A stretch of DNA of 64,000 bases, from positions 868,001-932,000 of the forward strand of contig NZ_LT632547.1 of assembly GCF_900119695.1 (NCBI RefSeq), read 5' to 3'. The stretch comes from Actinomyces urinae (lineage in GTDB: Bacteria > Actinomycetota > Actinomycetes > Actinomycetales > Actinomycetaceae). A program made the position numbers and the translations under genes. Shown piece by piece: positions 20,820-30,387 of the stretch. The notes beneath the pieces were generated by a model. That model made no database searches, was not told where the DNA came from, and saw only the letters and a program-made list of their open reading frames with translations. Every line of letters begins with the position of its first letter. Position 1 is the stretch's first letter.

Positions 20820-22643
20820 TTAGTACACCTGGGTTTTTTCTGGAAAAAGTGATTGCACGCCGGCGCGCACCTCGCTGTGGTCTGCCACCACGTGAATGAT
20901 CCGCCCCCGCGGCCGGTCTGCGAGCGCCCTCGTCAGTGTTTCAAAAGCATCTGCTTCAACGCCGTTCTTGCCGTTTCGGGTAGCGGAGGTGAAGTCCGCG
21001 CGCACGTACTCCCAGCCGGTAGCGGCGGCAAGCGCCTCAAAGTCGAGGCTGTGCGCAACTGCAAAGAACCTTTCGTAGAGCGCGCTTGGGGCAAGGCCGT
21101 GTTCGAGCGACTGGAAGATTCGCCCACCTTGATCGTCTATCACAACCACATCCACATCTGGCACGGACTGCCCCGCAGGGAGCAGAAGCGAACCAATGTC
21201 ATGCATGAACGTGAGGTCTCCAAGCAGTACACGAACGGGGCAATCAAGACCCATCGCAATGCCTTTCGCCGTTGCGATCGTGCCGTCAATTCCCGCCTGG
21301 CCGCGCGCGGCAAACACCCCTTTCGCGCAGTTCCCCACAGGCGAATCCGCCGCCAAATCAATGTATCTAATCGAATTTGAAGCGCCGAGTACCAGGGCGT
21401 GAGAGACATCTGCCGGTCCATCCGCGCGCGAGGCGTTTGCGTACGCGTCCCACACTGCGCGGGCGGCAATAACACCGTGCGGCACTCGGTGGTGGGTGCC
21501 TGAGTTGGCATCCGTCGCGCGCGGATTGTCGCCCTGGCTGTTTCCTTCATGGAGGGAGGAAACAGCGAGCTGACTGAGCTCGCGCGCCTGGATCCACCGG
21601 CCAATGTTTTGGGCATGCTCGGCCCAACTTCTTGTCCACGCGCCTTGTGACATCTTCTGTCTGGCAGGGGCAAGCTGCTCAACCACGAGGTCGGCGCTAC
21701 CCGCAACATCGGGGTATTCGCGTGCGTTCGAGGCTACAACCACCCGTGCAGGGCCAGCCAGCAGGCGCGAAACCGGGCGAGACAAGCTGGGATGGCCAAG
21801 CACCACGACCTGTTCTACTTCACCGGCAAACCGAGTGAGCATCTGCTGCTGGAATCCACAAAAAGCGGGAGCTCCAAATGCGCCGGAGGAAGGCTCTGCC
21901 AAAAGTGGAACCCCGGCCGCCTGAGCCAGCTGTGCTGTCCCCTCGGCCTTGTCTCCCGCGACAATGACCGTGCGCAAGTCATGCACGGCATCCTCCCACG
22001 CGGTCACAGCCGGCTGACGCCGCGCAAGCCGGGCGGGGATCCCCGCGTCTAGATCCGCTACCGCAGGCGCCCCCTCCGGGGTCAAAGGATCACGAAATCC
22101 GATATTAATATGCGCCGGACCGCCCGCCCCGCGCACGCCCACAGCCTGCCCCACCAGGCGGCGAACACGGGCAACAAAGGCCCTCGCAACGCCGTCCTCG
22201 GACACCGCGAGAGCGTCCGGACTAATCCCCACGTCCGCCGGCACATCCAGCTGCGCCACCACGTGATTGCCAAACAACCCTGATTGATCCGTGGTCTGCG
22301 ACGCGCCCACCCCCCTCATCTCGAAGGGCCGATCCGCCGAAATCACAATGAGCGGCGCACCCGTGTGGAACGCCTCGATCACCGCTGGTAGTAGGTGTGC
22401 GGGGGCCGTACCGGAAGTTGTCACCACCGCAACCGGAGCCTTCGAAGCCTGCGCCAAACCCAGCGCATAGAACCCGGCGCTACGCTCATCGAACGCGGGG
22501 TACGCGCACACCATCCCGCTGCCCTCCGCACTAGCAATCGCATACGCAAGCGGAGCGCTACGCGAACCCGCAGCAACCACAAAATCGCGCACGTACGGAG
22601 CCAGCGTCGCAATCAACCAGCGCGCATCAACACAAGCAGGCAT
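20820..22643 (-). CDS. menD: 2-succinyl-5-enolpyruvyl-6-hydroxy-3-cyclohexene-1-carboxylate synthase
   Basis: Thiamine-diphosphate enzyme that adds 2-oxoglutarate-derived succinic semialdehyde to isochorismate. It is 607 aa. The N-terminal part shows FVVAAGSRSAPLAYAIA and FDERSAGFYALGLA, with the ThDP-activating glutamate region. LLGDLTFMHDIGSLLLP and VVIDDQGGRIFQSLEHG form the ThDP/Mg site. A strong GGGGGAGGG precedes the ATG. menC ends 15 bases upstream, so menC-menD form a pair. Confidence 0.95.
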   Translation of the reverse strand: MPACVDARWLIATLAPYVRDFVVAAGSRSAPLAYAIASAEGSGMVCAYPAFDERSAGFYALGLAQASKAPVAVVTTSGTAPAHLLPAVIEAFHTGAPLIVISADRPFEMRGVGASQTTDQSGLFGNHVVAQLDVPADVGISPDALAVSEDGVARAFVARVRRLVGQAVGVRGAGGPAHINIGFRDPLTPEGAPAVADLDAGIPARLARRQPAVTAWEDAVHDLRTVIVAGDKAEGTAQLAQAAGVPLLAEPSSGAFGAPAFCGFQQQMLTRFAGEVEQVVVLGHPSLSRPVSRLLAGPARVVVASNAREYPDVAGSADLVVEQLAPARQKMSQGAWTRSWAEHAQNIGRWIQARELSQLAVSSLHEGNSQGDNPRATDANSGTHHRVPHGVIAARAVWDAYANASRADGPADVSHALVLGASNSIRYIDLAADSPVGNCAKGVFAARGQAGIDGTIATAKGIAMGLDCPVRVLLGDLTFMHDIGSLLLPAGQSVPDVDVVVIDDQGGRIFQSLEHGLAPSALYERFFAVAHSLDFEALAAATGWEYVRADFTSATRNGKNGVEADAFETLTRALADRPRGRIIHVVADHSEVRAGVQSLFPEKTQVY

Positions 22644-22658
22644 AACCCTCCCCCGCCA

Positions 22659-23720
22659 CTACAGGCAGTGAACCATTTCTTCAAGCCTAGCGAGCCACCG
22701 CGTCAGGTGCTCCGCCTCGTCGCGCCCATGCGGCAAGAACGACACCGCGGCCTCGTCAATCTCGATTTCTTGAGGAGTAATAACCCCATCTACCGGTCGA
22801 AGCGGAGTTTTGGTGACGTCCGCCGTGAACATTTGCGAGGTAGCGAGGCCGCAGGCAAACGGTAGCTCGTCCAACGCCGCCGCGCACTCCACACCGCGGG
22901 CCAGACCCACCGACGAATCCAAGGCGGAGGAGACAACCGCGGGCAAGCCTGCCCGCTCAACCACATCGATCAGGCGCTTTGCACCGCCCAGGGGCTGCAC
23001 CTTTACAATCACCAGGTCTGCAGCGCCCGCGCGTGCCACCGCTAGAGGATCTGAGGCGCGGCGCACCGACTCATCCGCCGCAATCCGCACGTCCACCTGC
23101 TGGCGAACGCGCGCAAGTTCCTCCACCGTTGCGCAAGGTTGCTCCACATACTCCAGGTCTGCGCCGCCCCCGCTTAGGCACGCCCGATTCAGTTCACGAA
23201 TGGCCTCCAGTGCTTGAGGCACGTCCCACGCCGCGTTTGCATCCACGCGTATCTGCCCCGCCGGGCCGAGAGCCTCACGGACCGCCTCGATACGCGCGCA
23301 ATCCTCGCTAATAGTGGAGTTCGGATCCGCCACTTTTACCTTTACCGTGCGAGCGCCACCCGAATTCTTCACAATGTCGAACGCCACCTGCGGATCCACC
23401 ACCGGCACCGTTGCGTTAACCGGCACGGCCTCGCGCTTACGCGGTAGCGGCTCACTTCGCGCGGCCTCAAGCCCGCCGCGCAGCCACTGGGCTGATTCGC
23501 GGGCGTCATAATCCCAAAACGGCGAAACTTCCGCCCAGCCGCCCGGTCCGCGCAAAATCAGGCCGTCGCGCACAGTGATACGCCGAAACCTATTCTTTAG
23601 TGGCAACCGAAAATAGAGCAGCCGGTCAATTCCTTCAAACACGTTCACAACCGAGGCAGGAAGCGCCTCAATCGCGACCTCGAGAAGCCGAGCAGAATCA
23701 GTGGGGAGGGCATCATTCAC
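22659..23720 (-). CDS. menC: o-succinylbenzoate synthase
   Basis: Enolase-superfamily dehydratase that converts SHCHC to o-succinylbenzoate. It is 353 aa. The catalytic KxK is in TVKVKVADP. Metal ligands are in RVDANAAW, YVEQPCATVEEL and IAADESVRR, and the second lysine is in DLVIVKVQPLGG. It is first of the menC-menD pair, and its upstream region faces the small membrane-protein gene on the other strand. Confidence 0.93.
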   Translation of the reverse strand: MNDALPTDSARLLEVAIEALPASVVNVFEGIDRLLYFRLPLKNRFRRITVRDGLILRGPGGWAEVSPFWDYDARESAQWLRGGLEAARSEPLPRKREAVPVNATVPVVDPQVAFDIVKNSGGARTVKVKVADPNSTISEDCARIEAVREALGPAGQIRVDANAAWDVPQALEAIRELNRACLSGGGADLEYVEQPCATVEELARVRQQVDVRIAADESVRRASDPLAVARAGAADLVIVKVQPLGGAKRLIDVVERAGLPAVVSSALDSSVGLARGVECAAALDELPFACGLATSQMFTADVTKTPLRPVDGVITPQEIEIDEAAVSFLPHGRDEAEHLTRWLARLEEMVHCL

Positions 23721-23851
23721 ATCCCCATTTTGCCAAACTCGCGCGCATTTCGTGGCGCCGCCGGCTCCGGCTCTGCTGCTACCAACACTCGATTCGCGGC
23801 AAGTACAGATCCGGACGGCCCTACGCCGGCTCGTGTGGGTAAGCTTGGGAC

Positions 23852-24196
23852 ATGACGATCATCGCATTCGTATTGGGCCTGGCTGCCCTAATCGCAACCG
23901 TGTGGCTACGCAAAGACACGCCCTCGTCGCGGGCGTGGGAAACCGAAGATGGCATCGTGGATGAACGATTCGCCTTCGTCTTCCTCCCCAGTTTCACCGT
24001 CTTGCTTTTCGGCCTGGGAGTTATCGGACTATCCGGCCTGTTCAACGAGTTGACCGGAGGCGTGTGGGTACTGTTTATCCTCGGTTGCCTACTGTCCGCC
24101 GTCGGAGCGGTTGGCACCGTGGTCGGCCTGTTCTCAAACAAGTACCCGCTGTGGCTACTGCCGAAGTGGAGGCTCGAGAGTCCACACCGCAAGTAG
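23852..24196 (+). CDS. small three-helix membrane protein, unknown function
   Basis: A 114-aa protein that I do not recognise. Three hydrophobic segments are visible at about residues 2-19, 43-65 and 70-95, with a charged loop (SSRAWETEDGIVDERFAF) between the first two. It is transcribed alone, divergent from menC. The start is ATG in a region without strong ribosome-site competition. Function cannot be assigned. Confidence 0.6.
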   Translation: MTIIAFVLGLAALIATVWLRKDTPSSRAWETEDGIVDERFAFVFLPSFTVLLFGLGVIGLSGLFNELTGGVWVLFILGCLLSAVGAVGTVVGLFSNKYPLWLLPKWRLESPHRK

Positions 24197-24288
24197 GCCA
24201 CAAAGGCTCGTTGAGCCCACCTGCTTTAGCAGAACTACCAGCCCCGCCCCTACCCGCGTGCGAGAGAGGGGCTGATCCCATGCCTTGC

Positions 24289-26451
24289 CTAGTGATTCAA
24301 GATCGCCATTGCGGAGCGGGGTGCGAGCACAGCATGGCCCGTCGCATCCGCCTGCGAAATCAGGTCAAACCCGGTAACTCCAGATAGTTGCACAGCCTTG
24401 TCAGAGTGGTTCATGTAGAACGTGACCGGTCCGCGTACAACCCGTTCTACACCGTCGGGTAGCTCCATACCGCTCATGTCTAGGCGCGCGTACGCACCAA
24501 GCACGCGCATGAGGGCAGCTCGGCCGGTAGCATCCAGATCCGTTGCCACGTACCACGCGCTGCCCTTATCGATTCTCCTGCGAGTGATTGCCGGCCATCC
24601 TCCAAGATCTGACTCGTAAGCAAACTGCGCCATCACCTCGACCTCGTCGTTTAGCCACATCGGGTCAGTGAAGTCGCTGGCCGCGCCCGTTGCCATCACG
24701 TACTCGCCCCACGTGCCCCCACGCGGGGTTGGCTGCGGCGTGCCAATCTGGTCCAGCGCTCGTTTCAACTCTTCCGAGCGCACCTCCAAGTTGTGGAAGC
24801 CCTGCTTGGAGGGGACGTGCACTGCCCTCGTAATCCGGTCAACGCGCGGGTCCACTTCGTTCAGGCTTGGAACATTCCAACGCTGCGCATTTGGCGATGC
24901 CACGGCGTGTTGCGTGACGCGAACGCCCAGCAGATTTGTTAGCGATCCCAAGTAGCCGCCCAAAATCGCGCGGCCAGATTCATCAACTACGCCCGAGGGA
25001 GCCGCAACAAGCACATGTGCGCCGCGGCGAGCTTCGGCCTGGAGACGATCAGCAAAGTCCGCGTAGTCGATGAACAGTTCGGGAACTAATATCAGATCGT
25101 ATCCAGCCAAGTCGTCTTCAATACCGACCACATCAGCGGCGATGTTCATCTCCCATAGGGTTCGGTGCCACGCCCGCGCCCCGTGCATGGCCGGCGGCAG
25201 GCTATCGGGGCCGACCACTGCGGCTCGTGCCTGCATGCTGTCCCAATCCGCCACGATGCAAACCTTGGCCTGCACCCGCTGCCCCACCACCGGGGTCAGG
25301 CGACGCAAGTACTCACCAAGTTGTACAACCTCGGCCCAAGACTGCGCGTTCTTACCCGCGTGTGCCACCATTGCAGAGTGCATCATTTCCGCTCCGCCAG
25401 GGCTTTGTCGCCACTGGAAGTGCAAGATGCCGTCCGCGCCGTGCGCCACGCGGGAAAGAGACCAGAGGGTTAGTTGACCGGACCTCTTCGGACTGTTCTC
25501 AGGGCGCCACTGCACTGCTCCGGGCGTTTGTTCCATCAGCAGGAACGGTTGACCGCCGCGGTATCCGCGCATGAGGGCAGAAGTGAATGCGACCTCGTGA
25601 GAGCTACCGGCAAGCGCGGGATCCGGGTAGGAATCGTCGGAAACCAGGTCTAGATGCTTAGCCCACTCGCGCCCATTCGTAAAAGGAAATTCGTCCATGA
25701 AGTTCGTGGTTACAGGGATAGAGGGATCAACCTCTCGTACCTGATGCATCTCGGCCAGGCACAGGCCGCGAAGCTGACTGTCCACGAAGCGCGCATGGTC
25801 CAGCAGCTGCGACGAGTTATGTTGTGCGGGCATCTTGCGCGGCAGGTATATGTCAGTGAAGTCGCTGTAGGTTTGAGACCAAAACCTCGTGTTCCACGCG
25901 TGATTCAGCGCCTCAATGGAACCGTATTTCTCACGCAGCCACGCCTGAAACTCACTCTCGCAGGAATCGCAGTAACAGCCATGTACGTGGCAACCGTACT
26001 CATTGTTGATGTGCCACATGACGAGGGCAGGATGGTTAGAAAACTCCTTCGCGAGCGCGGCCGCGAGCGCTACCGACCGTTCCTTGTAGACGGCGCTAGA
26101 GGGACAGTACTGCTGGCGCGAGCCAAAAGAGAGGCGCACTCCTGCCTCGTCTACGGGTAGAGATTCGGGGTGCTGGCGGGCCATCCACACGGGCGGGGAG
26201 GCAGTGCCGGTGGCCAAATCAACGTAGATACCAGCGGCTGCGCACTGATCCATGATTTCGCGGAGCCACTCGAAGTTGTACTGGCCGGGACGCGGCTCCA
26301 GTTTGGCCCATGAGAAAACGCCGAGAGTCACCAGGTTCACTCCGGCTTCATGCATCAGTTCGATGTCTTCGCGGACAGTTTCGCCGGGCCACTGCTCGGG
26401 GTTCCAGTCGCCTCCGTAGCAAAGTTCGTTTGTAGGCAAAATCGGATTCAT
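24289..26451 (-). CDS. GH42 beta-galactosidase
   Basis: Glycoside hydrolase family 42 enzyme, 720 aa, with no signal peptide, so it acts on imported beta-galactosides. The acid/base is E151 in HINNEYG and the nucleophile E307 in LLMEQTPG. C116 and the cysteines in CHVHGCYCDSC (154-164) match the zinc cluster of this family. The trimerisation and C-terminal beta domains follow. It starts behind AAAGGACTG and lies 24 bases downstream of the ornithine carbamoyltransferase gene. No galactoside transporter is nearby. Confidence 0.93.
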   Translation of the reverse strand: MNPILPTNELCYGGDWNPEQWPGETVREDIELMHEAGVNLVTLGVFSWAKLEPRPGQYNFEWLREIMDQCAAAGIYVDLATGTASPPVWMARQHPESLPVDEAGVRLSFGSRQQYCPSSAVYKERSVALAAALAKEFSNHPALVMWHINNEYGCHVHGCYCDSCESEFQAWLREKYGSIEALNHAWNTRFWSQTYSDFTDIYLPRKMPAQHNSSQLLDHARFVDSQLRGLCLAEMHQVREVDPSIPVTTNFMDEFPFTNGREWAKHLDLVSDDSYPDPALAGSSHEVAFTSALMRGYRGGQPFLLMEQTPGAVQWRPENSPKRSGQLTLWSLSRVAHGADGILHFQWRQSPGGAEMMHSAMVAHAGKNAQSWAEVVQLGEYLRRLTPVVGQRVQAKVCIVADWDSMQARAAVVGPDSLPPAMHGARAWHRTLWEMNIAADVVGIEDDLAGYDLILVPELFIDYADFADRLQAEARRGAHVLVAAPSGVVDESGRAILGGYLGSLTNLLGVRVTQHAVASPNAQRWNVPSLNEVDPRVDRITRAVHVPSKQGFHNLEVRSEELKRALDQIGTPQPTPRGGTWGEYVMATGAASDFTDPMWLNDEVEVMAQFAYESDLGGWPAITRRRIDKGSAWYVATDLDATGRAALMRVLGAYARLDMSGMELPDGVERVVRGPVTFYMNHSDKAVQLSGVTGFDLISQADATGHAVLAPRSAMAILNH

Positions 26452-26475
26452 TGCGCAGTCCTTTTACTTTGGGGT

Positions 26476-27474
26476 CTATTCGCGTCCCAGGGAAGCGACC
26501 ATGACGGCTTTAATTGTGTGCATGCGGTTTTCGGCCTGGTCAAACACGATGGAGCGTTCCGATTCGAATACTTCGTCGCTCACTTCGCACCCGTTCAGGC
26601 CGTAACGCTCAAGTATCATCTTGCCAACCTGGGTGTTGGTGTCGTGAATCGCGGGCAGGCAGTGCATGAATTTCGCGTCTGCACCGGCCCGATCCATGAG
26701 GGCCGCGTCCACGCGATAGGGCGTGAGTAGGCGAACACGCTCGTCCCACGCGTGCTCGGGCTCCCCCATTGACACCCACATGTCGGTGTGCACAAAGCTT
26801 GCGCCCGCAACGGCCTCGACGTCGTCAGTTACCGTAACCGCTCCCGAGGTCGAAGCCGCTAGATCTTTAGCTTGTTCTACCAGCTCAGCGGGCGGCTGCA
26901 GGGCGGTTGGCGCAACGATGCGCACATCCATGCCGAGCATTGCTCCAAGAACGAGGAGGGATCGGCCCATGTTGTAGCGCGCATCGCCCACGTAAGCGAA
27001 TGCTGTTTCGGTTAGCGGCACACCGGAATGTTCACGCATGGTGAGGGCGTCGGCAAGCATCTGCGTGGGGTGCCAAAGATCGGTGAGCCCGTTGAAGACA
27101 GGAACACCTGCCCACTGGTGTAGCTGTTCCACAATGTCATGCCTGTCACCGCGAAACATGATGGCGTCGAACATACGGCCAAGCACGCGCGCGGTATCCG
27201 ACACGGATTCCTTGTAACCCACGTGAGATGACGCCGGATCTAAATACGTGGTGTTTGCGCCTTGGTCAAATGCTGCAACTTCGAAGGCAGACCGGGTGCG
27301 GGTAGACATTTTTTGGAATACAAGGGCAATTTGCAATCCCTGCAGATACTGGGTTTCACGCCCCTGTGCTTTCGCGCTCTTCAACTGCCCGGCAAGGTCA
27401 AGCAGGTAGGTCCACTCGCTAGTGCTGAAGTCGAGTTCACGCAAAAAACTGCGTCCACGTAGAGGAAAATCCAT
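26476..27474 (-). CDS. argF: ornithine carbamoyltransferase
   Basis: Transfers carbamoyl phosphate to ornithine to give citrulline. It is 332 aa. Carbamoyl-phosphate binding STRTR ([16 protein letters not shown]), HPTQ, and the ornithine-side [11 protein letters not shown] are all present. The sequence style ([19 protein letters not shown] at the end) is close to the ArcB/ArgI branch. It could therefore be the catabolic enzyme of the arginine deiminase route or the biosynthetic one; no other arg or arc gene is in the window to decide. Confidence 0.92.
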   Translation of the reverse strand: MDFPLRGRSFLRELDFSTSEWTYLLDLAGQLKSAKAQGRETQYLQGLQIALVFQKMSTRTRSAFEVAAFDQGANTTYLDPASSHVGYKESVSDTARVLGRMFDAIMFRGDRHDIVEQLHQWAGVPVFNGLTDLWHPTQMLADALTMREHSGVPLTETAFAYVGDARYNMGRSLLVLGAMLGMDVRIVAPTALQPPAELVEQAKDLAASTSGAVTVTDDVEAVAGASFVHTDMWVSMGEPEHAWDERVRLLTPYRVDAALMDRAGADAKFMHCLPAIHDTNTQVGKMILERYGLNGCEVSDEVFESERSIVFDQAENRMHTIKAVMVASLGRE

Positions 27475-27584
27475 GCGTCCAGTCTATTAACAGCACCGGA
27501 CGCGCGCAGGCATGTCCACGCTTTCTTCGTTGTCGAGGCAGCCATTCCTCTTCTGCCTCAAGCCACTTGCGGACCGCGAAATCG

Positions 27585-28343
27585 CTAAGCGAGGGGCACG
27601 GCCACGGGGCGCCCGTTCACGTGTACAACTTCAACGTCTACCTCGAAGATGTCTTCCAAAACTTCAGGACGCACGACGTCGTCCGGAGTGCCGTCCGCTA
27701 CTACCTCACCATCTTTCAAAGCAATGAGACGATCGGCATAGGCGCTGGCCGTGTTGATGTCGTGAATGACAACCACGGTGGACATGTTCTGGTTTTTTGT
27801 GGCGCGTACGAGGTGGCGCATCATGTCGCGCGAGTGCCGCATGTCGAGGGCAGAGAGCGGCTCGTCGAGCAGCAGGTATTTGGCGTCTTGCGCGAGGGTC
27901 ATGGCGATGAATGCACGCTGGCGCTGCCCGCCCGAGAGCTCGTCCAAGAACCGGTCAGCGAGGCAAAGCATGTCCACTGACTTCAGGGCTTCAGCTACCT
28001 TTTCTTGGTCCTCTTGACCGATGCGCCCACGACCGTGCGGGTGGCGTCCCAGCATGACAAGCTCGGCAACCGTGAGCCGTACCGAAAGATGGTTCTCCTG
28101 CCTCAAAATCGCAATCTTCTTAGCAAGTTCTTCGCTCTTCCAGTCCTTCACATCAATGTCGTCTACCAGGACTTGACCATCCGCGAGCGGGATGAGGCGC
28201 CCAATGCCGGAAAGGAGGGTGGATTTGCCTGCCCCGTTTGGCCCGATGAGGGCGGTGAGTCCACTATCAGCCAAGTTGAAGCTCACGTTTTTTACTACGG
28301 GATCAGCCCCGTAGGACATGGTCACGTTGCGCAGCTCGATCAT
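27585..28343 (-). CDS. siderophore-iron ABC transporter, ATP-binding protein
   Basis: Cytoplasmic ATPase of an iron-chelate importer, 252 aa. Walker A is GPNGAGKST near residue 37, the signature LSGGQRQRAF, and Walker B YLLLDEPLSALDMRH. It resembles FecE/YclP. It is the last gene of a four-gene operon, overlapping the preceding permease by four bases (ATGA). Confidence 0.93.
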   Translation of the reverse strand: MIELRNVTMSYGADPVVKNVSFNLADSGLTALIGPNGAGKSTLLSGIGRLIPLADGQVLVDDIDVKDWKSEELAKKIAILRQENHLSVRLTVAELVMLGRHPHGRGRIGQEDQEKVAEALKSVDMLCLADRFLDELSGGQRQRAFIAMTLAQDAKYLLLDEPLSALDMRHSRDMMRHLVRATKNQNMSTVVVIHDINTASAYADRLIALKDGEVVADGTPDDVVRPEVLEDIFEVDVEVVHVNGRPVAVPLA

Positions 28344-29380
28344 TTCGATCCCCTAACTAGCATGACCAGCAGTAGTGCGCCGCCTACCAGTTCAATCACA
28401 ACGGGCAAAATGGTGCCTCCTGAAAGAACATGCTCCAAGATAGCTTGTCCGCCTACGAGGACGATGATGCCAATCGCGCTTGCGCCGGGTACGAGGTGGC
28501 GGATGGACGTAGATCCGAGGGCATGCACGGCAATGTTTGCTACCAGAAGGCCAAAAAACATGAGTGGACCGACCAGAGCTGTGGCGGCTGAAACTAGCAG
28601 AGCGGAGGTTGCCAGCACGGTTTTAACTTCGCGACTGTAGTTAAGCCCCAGGCACGTGGCCATGTCTGGCCCCAGAGCCAACACGTCCCAATCGCGCGAC
28701 CGTTTGATGGCGTAAGCCAGGCCAATCAGAGTCACCAACGCGGTGATGCCGAGTGCGCTCGTATTAATGGCTGCGAATGAAGCCGTGGAGAGGTCTTGCA
28801 CGGTCAAGAACTCGTTGGGGTCCATGATGATCGACATCATCGTGGTGATTGAACGCAACAGTGCGCCAACAACGATGCCAACCAGGACCAGCAGATGCGT
28901 TGAAGCGCGGCCTTTGCGCATGATCGCGAGGAACATGGTGACGGACAACAGCACCATAAGACAGGCTTGCACCGCAAACATCAGGGCGGGTGGAATCAGA
29001 TTTGTTACGCGCGCGCTAAGGAAGAACACCAGGCTGGTTGCCACCAGGGTAAACATCGCGTCGAATCCCATGACGGAGGGAGAGAGGATGCGGTTGCGCG
29101 TGACCGTTTGAAACAGCACGGTGGCAGCAGAGAGAGCAACGGCCACCACCACGAGGCCAGCAAGGCGTTTGATGCGCAGCGCCGCAATGATTTGCCACGC
29201 GTCAAGCGCCCCGTACAGCAGAAAGAACAGCATCGCGATCACGGCTAGACCCACCGCGATGAGCACACGCAGGCGCACGTCTTTAGTTCGTTTCGCCATG
29301 ACCGCTGCGATGTGGGGAGCACTTCCAACGGCCGTTTCGGATCGAAGCGGGCGCACGAGGGGCAGGGCGATGGTGGTCAT
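28340..29380 (-). CDS. siderophore-iron ABC transporter, permease
   Basis: FecCD/BtuC-family membrane permease, 346 aa, with about nine hydrophobic segments. Family signatures include VTRNRILSPSVMGFDAMFT and the C-terminal VPGASAIGIIVLVGGQAILEHVL. It pairs with the next permease as a heterodimer, as in YclN/YclO. It overlaps both neighbours by four bases. Confidence 0.92.
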   Translation of the reverse strand: MTTIALPLVRPLRSETAVGSAPHIAAVMAKRTKDVRLRVLIAVGLAVIAMLFFLLYGALDAWQIIAALRIKRLAGLVVVAVALSAATVLFQTVTRNRILSPSVMGFDAMFTLVATSLVFFLSARVTNLIPPALMFAVQACLMVLLSVTMFLAIMRKGRASTHLLVLVGIVVGALLRSITTMMSIIMDPNEFLTVQDLSTASFAAINTSALGITALVTLIGLAYAIKRSRDWDVLALGPDMATCLGLNYSREVKTVLATSALLVSAATALVGPLMFFGLLVANIAVHALGSTSIRHLVPGASAIGIIVLVGGQAILEHVLSGGTILPVVIELVGGALLLVMLVRGSK

Positions 29381-30387
29381 AACTTCACCGTTTTCAACAA
29401 GATAACGAGGAATATGGCGCCGCCAAGCACACCCATTACGACACCAACGGGAATTTCGGCCGGCGCGATCAGGATGCGTCCGAGAATGTCGGCGACGAGA
29501 ACAAAACCGGCGCCGCCCATGGCGACGAAGGGTAGCGACCGGCGCAGGTAGTCCCCCATGATGAGTGACACGACGTTGGGGACAACGAGACCGAGGAAGG
29601 GAAGCGATCCGGCAACCACGATGGTTGTGCCGGCCACGATGGCGACTATGGCTAGGCCTAGACGAGTGACGCGGGCGTGGTTAAGGCCAAGGTTTGTGGA
29701 GAAGTTTTCGCCCAGCCCCACCACTGTGAACCGGTCTGCAAACAGGTATGCGAGAGCGCACGCCCCGGCCACGATCCACAGCAGTTCGTAACGGCCGGAA
29801 ATAGTGCCCGAAAAGTCACCGGTTAGCCATGCCTGCAAGGTGCCCTGCAGTTGAAATTCCCAGGCGAGGAAGGTGGCTCCGGCTCCGATAACGCCGGAGA
29901 GGACAATGCCGAGTAGTGGCACGATGATTGGGTCTTTGCGTGGGATGGAGCGGATCAGGGCGAGGAGCACCAGGGTTGCGCCGAGGGCAAAAATCACGGC
30001 GAATCCCATTTTCACCAGGATCGAGGCTGCTGGGAACAGCAGGGTCACAACCAGCACGCCCAGGCCGGCGGATTCGGTGACGCCGGTGGTGGAGGGTTCT
30101 ACGTAGCGGTTTTGCACCAGCATCTGCATGACGAGGCCGGCAACTGCCATGGAGGCGCCTGCAAGCACGATGGCGAGGGTGCGGGGAATACGCGACACGG
30201 TTAGAACTTGAGCTTCCGCGCTACTTAACTGGCCGCTTATCAGATTCGCAATGGATAGGTCTGCGGTACCAACCGTTACGGATACGGCCATTAGCACCGC
30301 GAGCAAGGCGGCGCCGCCAGCCAGCCCCAGAGCGTATCGGGACTGGTTGGCAGCTACCGGCTTAGCGGTTAGAGCGGGAGCGCTCAT
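29377..30387 (-). CDS. siderophore-iron ABC transporter, permease
   Basis: Second FecCD-family permease, 336 aa. It shows VSRIPRTLAIVLAGASMAVAGLVMQ near residue 60, LNHARVTRLGLAIVAIVAG and LPFLGLVVPNVVSLIMG (permease loop that contacts the ATPase). The ATG overlaps the stop of the binding-protein gene (ATGA). Confidence 0.93.
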   Translation of the reverse strand: MSAPALTAKPVAANQSRYALGLAGGAALLAVLMAVSVTVGTADLSIANLISGQLSSAEAQVLTVSRIPRTLAIVLAGASMAVAGLVMQMLVQNRYVEPSTTGVTESAGLGVLVVTLLFPAASILVKMGFAVIFALGATLVLLALIRSIPRKDPIIVPLLGIVLSGVIGAGATFLAWEFQLQGTLQAWLTGDFSGTISGRYELLWIVAGACALAYLFADRFTVVGLGENFSTNLGLNHARVTRLGLAIVAIVAGTTIVVAGSLPFLGLVVPNVVSLIMGDYLRRSLPFVAMGGAGFVLVADILGRILIAPAEIPVGVVMGVLGGAIFLVILLKTVKL

